Below are positions 44,201 through 50,545 of a stretch of 64,000 nt of DNA, piece after piece. Source of the DNA: an uncultured Dehalococcoidia bacterium. GTDB taxonomy: Bacteria > Chloroflexota > Dehalococcoidia > Lucifugimonadales > UBA3495. Both the position numbers and the translations under genes were made by a program. The DNA lies in contig OY282456.1 of NCBI GenBank assembly GCA_958296225.1, positions 2,666,001-2,730,000 of the forward strand. Reading direction: 5' to 3'. The notes beneath the pieces were generated by a model. That model worked only from the letters and a program-made list of their open reading frames with translations, made no database searches and was not told the DNA's origin. Position 1 is the stretch's first letter. Each line of letters begins with the position of its first letter.

Positions 44201-44466
44201 CCCACTTCACCGACTCCGACCGGGTGGCCGGCCTGATTGAAACGCTGCCCGCCCAGGTAGCCGCCGACGACGCATACCGGAACGCGCGGCAGAACTCCGA
44301 CCGGGAAAACGCGCGGGTTGAACACGACACCGCCTTGCGGCGCGCGCTAATCAGCACCCTCCAATGCAACACCGAGCTATACAAGCAATACGCCGACAAC
44401 CCCGATTTCAAACTCTGGCTGGAAGCGCAAATCTTCGCCCTAACCTACGGAACAAACGCCGCCTGA
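41266..44466 (+). CDS. hsdR: Antitoxin-like N terminus fused to type I restriction subunit HsdR
   Basis: 1066 residues from ATG 41266, inside the end of brnT. Residues 1-55 (FRLTPAQERELKALAELPDD, then DTSDIPLTTDWSNARRGVFY) match antitoxins paired with BrnT. A Pro/Ala linker follows, and then HsdR proper from about residue 70 (DTTERGLERRAVGLLTGG). The nuclease site is around residues 230-250 (LNGLPIATVELKNSLTRQ, ExK). Walker A SAGSGKSNSIAWLA is near 385, the DEAH box IIDEAHSGQGG near 488, and FTATPKNRTLELFG near 545, then the C-terminal helicase domain. The HsdR part is full length and intact in every motif I can see, so the restriction enzyme is likely active. The fusion is in one open frame. 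Confidence 0.85.
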   Translation: MTTPKDNFRLTPAQERELKALAELPDDQIDTSDIPLTTDWSNARRGVFYEAMMRRGAQPSNPAARPAPTDTTERGLERRAVGLLTGGDSADSRDDAPVGPETREASAAYFARYPGGWIAGDPAGYDREHCVDLAQLSAFLRATQPETAAALLLDSDHPTRRRFLHRLQRQVDQRGVVDALRNGVKHGPHDVALYYAIPTPGNETAAARHRQNRFSVTRQLRYSSDHGQRALDLGLFLNGLPIATVELKNSLTRQTAADAAEQYRRDRSPREPLFRVGRCLAHFAVDDQEALFCTKLDGKSSVFLPFNRGWNDGAGNPPHPNGLKTDYLWRDILAPVSLAGILENYALLDGGAQIWPRYHQLDAVRRLLRDAEEQGPGQRYLIQHSAGSGKSNSIAWLAHRLITLARAGRPVFDSIIVVTDRLVLDRQIDATIRRFAQLRNTVGHADSAGDLRRLLVQDKKIIITTAQKFPFILNDIAGASRSRNFAIIIDEAHSGQGGRTSAAMGRALAGNAAAAGDDDDDDTFEDQINRIIGQRRLLRNASYFAFTATPKNRTLELFGRPDPQPDGTIRHLPFHSYTMKQAIQEGFICDVLSNYATVDSYYNLVKTVADDPQFDARRARRKLRRFVEGHRYAVRQKAAIIVDHFDESVYRPRKIDGRARAMVVTDGVARAIEYYHAIRECLAERGRPYQAIVAFSGEREYGGSIVSEASLNGFPSAQITAKIQEDPYRILICADKFQTGYDEPLLHTMYVDKTLAGVQAVQTLSRLNRAMPNKHDVFVLDFMNNADVIRHAFADYYRTTILTDEADPDKLHDLKAKLDGYRIYSDTQVADFVRAYLGGADRSDLDPALDACVAEYVSQLDEDGQVDFKGTAKGFVRAYAFLSQVLPYANAQWEKLFIFLTFLIPKLPAPVASDLSQGILAAVDMDSYRAERQAAASIAMPDEDALIEPIQAASGNGPAEPEIDRLTNILAEFNTIWGTHFTDSDRVAGLIETLPAQVAADDAYRNARQNSDRENARVEHDTALRRALISTLQCNTELYKQYADNPDFKLWLEAQIFALTYGTNAA

Positions 44467-44685
44467 CCGCCGCGCCAATCAGCCCGCTGGCCGAGTTTCG
44501 CAGCTTTCTCCGCCTGCCACAGCTGCCGTAGGCACGCTAAAAGGACGCCCACTTGGGCCGGCTGCTGGCGCCGGGCCGGTAGCAAATATCCAAACTGTCC
44601 CCGGGACAAATCCGGCGGAACGCGCGGAAGTCCTTTCCCGGGTTCCAAACAACCTGCCGGTGTTACTCCAAAACCGGGGCCTCAT

Positions 44686-44780
44686 CAACCAAACCACCTG
44701 AAACGGAACGCTGCCCAATCGCAACGCTGCCCGAACCGCCCGGCGCGTTGACAAATGACCGTGTTGCGGCTACTGTCAAC
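44686..44780. promoter_or_regulatory. Intergenic region between hsdR and the LRR gene with an inverted repeat
   Basis: The 466 bases after hsdR show no convincing gene. A 7-base inverted repeat, GTTGACA (44747-44753) and TGTCAAC (44774-44780), could be an operator; the first arm also contains a -35-like TTGACA. Just upstream, AACCAAACCACCTGAA and AACGCTGCCC (44687-44717) recur in similar form at 53664-53693. Confidence 0.3.
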
Positions 44781-44932
44781 AGTGAACCCCCCTGCTGCTT
44801 GGGTGGCAGGGCAGCGCGGCCGCCGCAAGGCGGCTTTCGCATTGCCGGCCTGCTTATGATGACCGCAGCCAATTTTTACATCGCCGGATGCAACCTTCTT
44901 AAACCCCCGCCCTGGAATTGAGGCGCTAGCTG

Positions 44933-47128
44933 ATGACGCCGGCCTTTATTCGTTCCCGCGCCCGCGCCGTCTGCCTGCTGGCGATGCTCGGCCTGCTGGC
45001 GGCGGCGCTGGCCGGCTTTGGCGGCGCGCCCCAATCCGGCGGTACGACGCCGGCGACGGACGCCGAACCGCAAACCGTTGGGCCCGTAACCAACCTGTCC
45101 GCCAGCGTGGACGGGCAGCCCCTCGGCGCCGTCCGCCTCACCTGGACGGCGGCCGAGAACGCGCAAGTCCATTTCATCGCCTATATCAAGTCGGCTGACA
45201 TCACTAACGGCAGTTTCGCCGCTCCCCCGCAAATGGCCGCCTTCAACGGCACGGAAGGCGTAATCACCGGCCTGGAACCCGGAACCCCTTACAGTTTCAC
45301 CGCCGTCGGGGCGCGCTGGAACTGGCCCGACTCCGGCGCGGTTTGGGGGCAGTGGTCAGGCTGGGTAACGGCCACGCCGCCCTCCAGCTCAGTCGCCACC
45401 GACCGGGCCGCGCTGGTCGCGTTGTACCACGCTACTAACGGCCCGAATTGGTATAACAACGACAACTGGCTGAGCGATGCGCCGCTGGGAGAGTGGGATC
45501 GCGTTACCACTGACGACAATGGTCGCGTCACTGAGTTGTCCCTCTACTACAACCGGTTGACGGGGGCGATACCGGCGGAGCTGGGCCGCCTGGCCAACCT
45601 GGTGGTGTTGTCCCTCAGCGGCAACGAGTTGACGGGGGCGATACCGGCGGAGCTGGGTAGCCTGGCCAATCTGCGGCGGTTGTACCTCAGCGACAACCAG
45701 TTGACGGGAGCGATACCGGCGGAGCTGGGCAACTTGGCCAACCTGGTGGTGTTGGACCTCGACAGCAACCAGTTGACGGGGGCGATACCGGCGGAGCTGG
45801 GCCGCCTGGCCAATCTGGAGGGGTTGTTCCTCAGCGGCAACGAGTTGACGGGAGCGATACCGGCGGAGCTGGGCAACCTGGCCAACCTGGAGGGGTTGTT
45901 CCTCAGCGGCAACCAGTTGACGGGAGCGATACCGGCGGAGCTGGGCAACCTGGCCAATCTGGAGTGGTTGCTCCTCTACAACAACCAGTTGACGGGGGCG
46001 ATACCGGCGGAGCTGGGCCGCCTGGCCAATCTGGAGTGGTTGTGGCTCCACAACAACCAGTTGACGGGAGCGATACCGGCGGAACTGGGCAACCTGGCCA
46101 ATCTGGAGGAGTTGTACCTCAGCGGGAACCAGCTGACCGGGTGCATCCCGGCCGCTTTACCCGATGTTCGCCGCCATGACATCGGCAGCACTCTCTTGCC
46201 GTTCTGCGACCCGGTTGCGGTGACTTTGGCAGCTACCGACCGGGCGGCGCTGGTCGCTTTGTACCACGCTACTAACGGCCCGAATTGGCGTTACAACGAC
46301 AACTGGCTAAGCGATGCGCCGTTGTACGAATGGCACGGCGTCTCTACCAACATCTACCGCGTTACTGCATTAGACCTTGACTTCAACGAGTTGACGGGGG
46401 CGATGCCGGCGGAGCTGGGCAACCTGGCCAATCTGGAGGTGTTGTACCTCAGCGACAACCAGTTGACGGGGGCGATACCGGCGGAGCTGGGCAGCCTGGC
46501 CAATCTGCGGTCGTTGTGGCTCAGAGGCAACCAGTTGACGGGGGCGATACCGACGGAGCTGGGCCGCCTGGCCAACCTGGAGCGGTTGGACCTCTACAAC
46601 AACCAGTTGACGGGGGCGATACCGACGGAGCTGGGCAACCTGGCCAATCTGGAGGTGTTGGTCCTCAGCGAGAACCAGTTGACGGGAGCGATACCGGCGG
46701 AGCTAGGCAACCTGGCCAACCTGGAAGGGTTGGCCCTCAGCGAGAACCAGTTGACGGGGGCGATACCGACGGAGCTGGGCAACCTGGCCAATCTGGAGGT
46801 GTTGGTCCTCAGCGAGAACCAGTTGACGGGGGCGATACCGGCGGAGCTGGGCAGCCTGGCCAATCTGGAGTGGTTGCTCCTCTACAACAACCAGTTGACG
46901 GGGGCGATACCGGCGGAGCTGGGCAACCTCGCCAATCTGTGGGCGTTGTTCCTCATCGAGAACCAGTTGACGGGTGCGATACCGGCGGAGCTGGGCAACC
47001 TGGCCAATCTGCGGTACTTGTACCTCAGCGGCAACCAGTTGACCGGCTGCATACCGGCTGCCTTGCATAACGTTGCTTACAACGCTTACAACGACCTGGA
47101 CAGTCTGGGCCTGCCCTTCTGCGAGTAA
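44933..47128 (+). CDS. Secreted leucine-rich repeat protein
   Basis: 731 residues from ATG 44933, with GAGG upstream. The signal peptide is near residues 10-32 (AVCLLAMLGLLAAALAGFGG). A fibronectin-III-like domain (about 50-155, LSASVDGQPLGAVRLTWTA) precedes two LRR blocks. Each block starts with a DRAALVALYHATNGPNW cap and ends LTGCIPAAL plus a Cys-containing cap; the first has eight and the second nine full 24-residue repeats of the type LTGAIPAELGNLANLEVL, like plant-type LRRs. Bacterial proteins of this kind are usually exported adhesion or interaction proteins. The DNA of the repeats is nearly identical from unit to unit, so repeat number can change by recombination. Confidence 0.88.
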   Translation: MTPAFIRSRARAVCLLAMLGLLAAALAGFGGAPQSGGTTPATDAEPQTVGPVTNLSASVDGQPLGAVRLTWTAAENAQVHFIAYIKSADITNGSFAAPPQMAAFNGTEGVITGLEPGTPYSFTAVGARWNWPDSGAVWGQWSGWVTATPPSSSVATDRAALVALYHATNGPNWYNNDNWLSDAPLGEWDRVTTDDNGRVTELSLYYNRLTGAIPAELGRLANLVVLSLSGNELTGAIPAELGSLANLRRLYLSDNQLTGAIPAELGNLANLVVLDLDSNQLTGAIPAELGRLANLEGLFLSGNELTGAIPAELGNLANLEGLFLSGNQLTGAIPAELGNLANLEWLLLYNNQLTGAIPAELGRLANLEWLWLHNNQLTGAIPAELGNLANLEELYLSGNQLTGCIPAALPDVRRHDIGSTLLPFCDPVAVTLAATDRAALVALYHATNGPNWRYNDNWLSDAPLYEWHGVSTNIYRVTALDLDFNELTGAMPAELGNLANLEVLYLSDNQLTGAIPAELGSLANLRSLWLRGNQLTGAIPTELGRLANLERLDLYNNQLTGAIPTELGNLANLEVLVLSENQLTGAIPAELGNLANLEGLALSENQLTGAIPTELGNLANLEVLVLSENQLTGAIPAELGSLANLEWLLLYNNQLTGAIPAELGNLANLWALFLIENQLTGAIPAELGNLANLRYLYLSGNQLTGCIPAALHNVAYNAYNDLDSLGLPFCE
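45547..47050 (+). repeat. Two blocks of 72-base LRR-coding repeats
   Basis: Repeats of 72 bases run from about 45547 to 46140 and from about 46384 to 47050, separated by the second cap domain. The GACGGGGGCGATACCGGCGG core recurs almost unchanged. Low drift in third positions suggests recent expansion or gene conversion. Confidence 0.9.
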
Positions 47129-47462
47129 AACGACGATGCAATGGCGATGCCCCATCCCGTCCCAACGGCGGCAGAGTACCGCCGGGCGGCGCCGAAACCC
47201 CGGCCCCGCCACTGCGGCCCGCCCAACTGCCGCCGGCGCGGACGCGCCAGTTAAAGGCGGCTTGGAATATGACGGGCCACCCGGTCCCCATCCCGTCGGC
47301 GGCGGAACGCGGCATCCGCCGCCGAACGGAACTACGGCTGCGGCTCTCTGATAGTGTCGGTTACGGATACCGGGTTTGGGGCCTTTGCGGCGGGTTACGC
47401 GCTGCCTTGATGGCGCGGCGTGAACCGGCGTCAGGAACGCCTTTGCCTTTAGGGTGTAACCG

Positions 47463-47488
47463 CCGGGGCCGCCCACGGACGGCCCCGG
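47463..47488. terminator. GC-rich hairpin between convergent genes
   Basis: CCGGGGCCG (47463-47471) pairs with CGGCCCCGG (47480-47488), a nine-base stem with an eight-base loop. It lies between the ends of the LRR gene and the minus-strand TRAP gene. There is no T-run, so terminator function is probable but not sure. Nothing else supports a gene in 47129-47549. Confidence 0.45.
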
Positions 47489-47549
47489 CTTGCGCGCCGA
47501 ATGTTGGGGGTGTCTGTCCCCCCGGCTGAGCTGGGGCGGGGTGTCGTCC

Positions 47550-49871
47550 TTACTGCACTACCGCCTTGCCATCCGGCCCAATGGCGACGCCGGAAATCGG
47601 CGCAATCAGCTCGTTGTAAAGCTGCCCGGCCTCGGAATCGGGGCCGCCGGCCCGTCCAATCCACTTGGGCAGCACTTCGTTGATGGCGGCGTCTTTGAGA
47701 ATCCGGTTCATCGCGGGTGAAAACTCGCTGTAGGTCATCCCTTCGTCGATGTTCTGCCCGACCGACTCTTCATCCCAGACGTACACCGCCGCCAGGTTGC
47801 GCTCTTCGTGCTTGCGCCCTTCTTCCAGCAGGATTTGCTGCAAGTCGGGCGGAATCGTCTCCCACAAATCGCCGTTGATGGTGATGAACGTTTGGGCGAA
47901 GGAGCCGATAAACGGGCCGGTGAGATAGTCGGTAACTTCATACCACCGCTGCCCGTAGCCCGCCGACGCCGCCGTTACCCCGGCATCCAGGATGCCGCGC
48001 TCCAAAGCGGTGTACACTTCGGCAAAAGCCATCGTCTGGTCGTCCGCGCCCAGCGCGCTGATGAGGTCGCCCAGCACCGGACTGTGAACCCGGGTTTTCA
48101 TCCCCGCGTAGTCCTCAATGGTGTGCAGCGGACGCTTGCTGTAGAAGTACTGGCTGGGATAGAAATTGCGGAACACCACTTGCCCGCCGCTCTCCCGCGT
48201 AACGATGCGGTACAGGTCCTCACGCACCGCCTCCACCATCTCCAGGTACTGCTCCGGCGAATCGGCCAGCCCCCAGATGTTGGTGATGTTAAAGATGGGG
48301 AAGTCGCCGGCCACGAACCCGGAGTAAATCTCGCCGAACTCTACCGTCCCGTCGTCAATCAGCCGTATCATATCAAACCCGCTGATTCCCAATTCGGGAT
48401 AAGAGCTGAGATTGACGGTGATTTGCCCGTTGGTGCGTTCCGACACTCCGGCGATGAACTCGGTCACCAGCTGGCAGGGCCGCAGCGTGCGGTTCACGCA
48501 AATATACTGGAGCTGAATGTCATAACCCTCGGACACCAGCTCAGTTTCGCCGACGGCGACGGCCGGCGGCGCGGCCTGGGCCTGGGCCGCGCCGGTGGTG
48601 GGCACTACGTTCCCGGTTTCGTCAATCCGGGCGTTCACGATGGGGGTGACCTTTTCGTTGAACAGCCGGGCCCCTTCCGAACCCGGCCCCCCGGCGCGTT
48701 CCAGCCAGTTGGGGACGACTATATCCAGGGCGGCCTGGCGCTGGGCCCGGGTCATATCCTCCGTGAACTCCAGAAACTCCATACCCTCGGACTGGTTGTC
48801 GTCCAGCGCCCGCTGCGTCCACACGTCCACCAGCAGCGTCCGGTTCAGGTAGGCGTGGCGCGCCCCTTCTTCCAGGATGATGTTCTGAAAATCTCGGGGC
48901 AGTTCGTTGAAGGTGTTGACGTTGACGGTCATCCAGGCGTTGCCGATGGACACAATCGGCCCCACCAGGTAGTCTGCCACTTCGTACCAGCGCTGGGCAT
49001 AGCCGCAGGAACCGCAGGACACCGCGGCGTCGATGACTCCCCGCTCCAGCGCGGTGTACACGTCGGCGAAGGCGATGAACTGGGGATCACCGCCCAACCC
49101 CCTAATCAGGTCGCTCAGCACGGTGCTGTGGCTGCGGCTTTTCAGCCCGTTGAACTCATCCAGCGACCGCACCGGCCGCTTGGAAAAGAAGTAATTGTTG
49201 GCGGTGTAGGTATAGCCAATCTGGACGCCGCCGTTCTCCCGGGTAATCCGGGCCATCTCCGGCTGCACCGCGTCAATCACCGCCAGCTGGGCCTGCGCCG
49301 ACGGGTACAGGCCCCACAGATTGGATATGTCCATCAGCGGGAAGTCTCCGCCCACGTAGCCGGCGTAAATCTGCGCCACCGGCATCGTGCCGTCCTCAAT
49401 CAGCCGCACCGTATCGGGCCCGGCAATCCCCAGCTCCGGGAAGGAAATGGGCTGGAAAACCAGCTGCCCGTTGGTGCGCCGCTTCACCCGCTCCACAAAC
49501 CCGATGTCCTCTTGCGGGAACTTGCTGGACATCATCCCGCAGTCAATCACGCTGTTGTTGATGCAGGCGAACTGGAGCTTGATGTCAACCGGCTCCGTCG
49601 CCACCCCCGTAACCAGCGGCGTGCGGTCAAAGTTGAAATCGGGGTTGCCCAGCGCGTCGCTGCCGGTGGGGCTGAGGTTGATTTCCGGCAAACCGGCGTA
49701 GGGGTCGGCGCGGCCGGCGGCCGGGGCCGGGCCGTCGCCCGGGCTGGGCGCGCCGTTATTCGTAGCGGCGGCAGCGGCGGCGCCCCCGCTTTCCGGCGGG
49801 CCGCCGCCGCCGCACGCGACCACGGCCCCGGCCAGAACCAGCAGCAAAAAGGCGAGTATTACACGATTCAT
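47550..49871 (-). CDS. Double-domain DctP-type solute-binding lipoprotein
   Basis: 773 residues. ATG at 49871 follows GGAGGTGA. The lipoprotein signal is MNRVILAFLLLVLAGAVVAC, with the lipobox Cys at residue 20. Two DctP-like (TRAP transporter periplasmic) domains follow in tandem: the first with RTNGQLVFQPISFPELGIAG and DGTMPVAQIYAGYVGGDFP, the second with RTNGQITVNLSSYPELGISG and DGTVEFGEIYSGFVAGDFP. Each has FNGLKSRSHS- or YAGMKTRVHS-type ligand segments and an ALERGVIDAAVS- or ALERGILDAGVT-type motif. A single such domain of about 330 residues is the norm. The two are diverged and could bind different ligands or a dimeric one. No DctQ/DctM partner is in the window. Confidence 0.85.
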   Translation of the reverse strand: MNRVILAFLLLVLAGAVVACGGGGPPESGGAAAAAATNNGAPSPGDGPAPAAGRADPYAGLPEINLSPTGSDALGNPDFNFDRTPLVTGVATEPVDIKLQFACINNSVIDCGMMSSKFPQEDIGFVERVKRRTNGQLVFQPISFPELGIAGPDTVRLIEDGTMPVAQIYAGYVGGDFPLMDISNLWGLYPSAQAQLAVIDAVQPEMARITRENGGVQIGYTYTANNYFFSKRPVRSLDEFNGLKSRSHSTVLSDLIRGLGGDPQFIAFADVYTALERGVIDAAVSCGSCGYAQRWYEVADYLVGPIVSIGNAWMTVNVNTFNELPRDFQNIILEEGARHAYLNRTLLVDVWTQRALDDNQSEGMEFLEFTEDMTRAQRQAALDIVVPNWLERAGGPGSEGARLFNEKVTPIVNARIDETGNVVPTTGAAQAQAAPPAVAVGETELVSEGYDIQLQYICVNRTLRPCQLVTEFIAGVSERTNGQITVNLSSYPELGISGFDMIRLIDDGTVEFGEIYSGFVAGDFPIFNITNIWGLADSPEQYLEMVEAVREDLYRIVTRESGGQVVFRNFYPSQYFYSKRPLHTIEDYAGMKTRVHSPVLGDLISALGADDQTMAFAEVYTALERGILDAGVTAASAGYGQRWYEVTDYLTGPFIGSFAQTFITINGDLWETIPPDLQQILLEEGRKHEERNLAAVYVWDEESVGQNIDEGMTYSEFSPAMNRILKDAAINEVLPKWIGRAGGPDSEAGQLYNELIAPISGVAIGPDGKAVVQ

Positions 49872-50006
49872 AGTTTCACCTCCAATTGACATTGCATCGT
49901 CATTCCCGCTGGCGCGGGAATACAGGAAGGCAAAATGAGTCCCCTCCAGTCTATCCTGATACTGTGTCGCCGGCCCCAAATAGGCGCGCTAAATACTGCA
50001 AGCGAG

Positions 50007-50034
50007 TTTATAGCCCTATGATGGCACTGTCAAT
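50007..50034 (-). promoter_or_regulatory. Sigma70-like promoter of the TRAP-type gene
   Basis: On the minus strand TTGACA (50029-50034) and TATAAA (50007-50012) are separated by 16 bases, about 135 bases upstream of the start codon, in an AT-rich stretch unlike its surroundings. Confidence 0.55.
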
Positions 50035-50151
50035 TATTTGGAATACTGTATATCAATAATTATAATATGGTCATATTATTACACATCGCAATGAAACCGG
50101 CGCCATTGCAACCCGGCCCTCCGGGATGCCGGCGCCGGTCTGAGGGTGGCA

Positions 50152-50192
50152 GCAAAACGGACTCCGCCGGAAAAGCGGAGTCCGAGTTTTGC
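50152..50192. terminator. Bidirectional hairpin terminator
   Basis: GGACTCCGC (50159-50167) pairs with GCGGAGTCC (50175-50183) around CGGAAAA, extended by GCAAAAC on the left and GAGTTTTGC on the right, so a T-run follows the stem on either strand. It lies between the TRAP promoter region and the tRNA terminator. Confidence 0.65.
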
Positions 50193-50234
50193 CGGCGGCG
50201 ACTGCCGGAGCGAGGGGCCGGGTGAACCGGGCAA

Positions 50235-50262
50235 TAAAAAACGGCTCGCAGCAAGGAGCCGT
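50235..50262 (-). terminator. Rho-independent terminator of tRNA-Asp
   Basis: On the minus strand ACGGCTC, an eight-base loop and GAGCCGT form a seven-base stem directly followed by TTTTTTATT. It begins about 30 bases after the tRNA 3' end. Confidence 0.8.
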
Positions 50263-50292
50263 GGGGCGGGACTGGAAAACAGGGTTTGGTAG

Positions 50293-50368
50293 TGGCGACC
50301 CGGAGCGGATTCGAACCGCCGATCTCTGCCTTGACAGGGCAGTATGTTAACCGCTACACCACCGGGCC
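50293..50368 (-). tRNA. tRNA-Asp (GTC)
   Basis: 76 bases including an encoded CCA. The acceptor GGCCCGG pairs with CCGGGTC (one G-U), the D stem is GTGT/ACAT, the anticodon stem CTGCC/GGCAG holds loop CTGTCAA with anticodon GTC, and the T arm has GGTTCGAATCC. The discriminator is G, as for tRNA-Asp. A terminator follows. Confidence 0.95.
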
Positions 50369-50545
50369 GTACCGCAGCGCAACCGTAACGCTGCGTGCCG
50401 TCTATTTTAGGCAGCAGCGGCAAAGTTTGTCAAACCCGGCCGGCCCGGCGGCGTTCCTTGGCCGGCGGTTTGGCCGTTATGCCGTCTCTCCAACCGGCGC
50501 GGGAGAGACGGCATTGCGGGAATGACGGCGCCGGTTCGGGCCGGG

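Noticed and set aside
44467..44932. Short minus-strand frames after hsdR
   Set aside because: No start signals or recognisable motifs; composition consistent with non-coding DNA.
45389..46051. Long minus-strand frame rich in QIGQVAQLRRYRSRQL repeats
   Set aside because: It is the reverse image of the LRR-coding repeats; no start signal and no plausible protein.
45547..47050. 72-base repeats as a CRISPR array
   Set aside because: They encode leucine-rich repeats in one open frame; the variable bases fall at the variable LRR positions.
47808..49889. 693-codon plus-strand frame opposite the TRAP-type gene
   Set aside because: It lies antisense to a gene with signal peptide, ribosome-binding site and family motifs; high GC keeps this frame open by chance.
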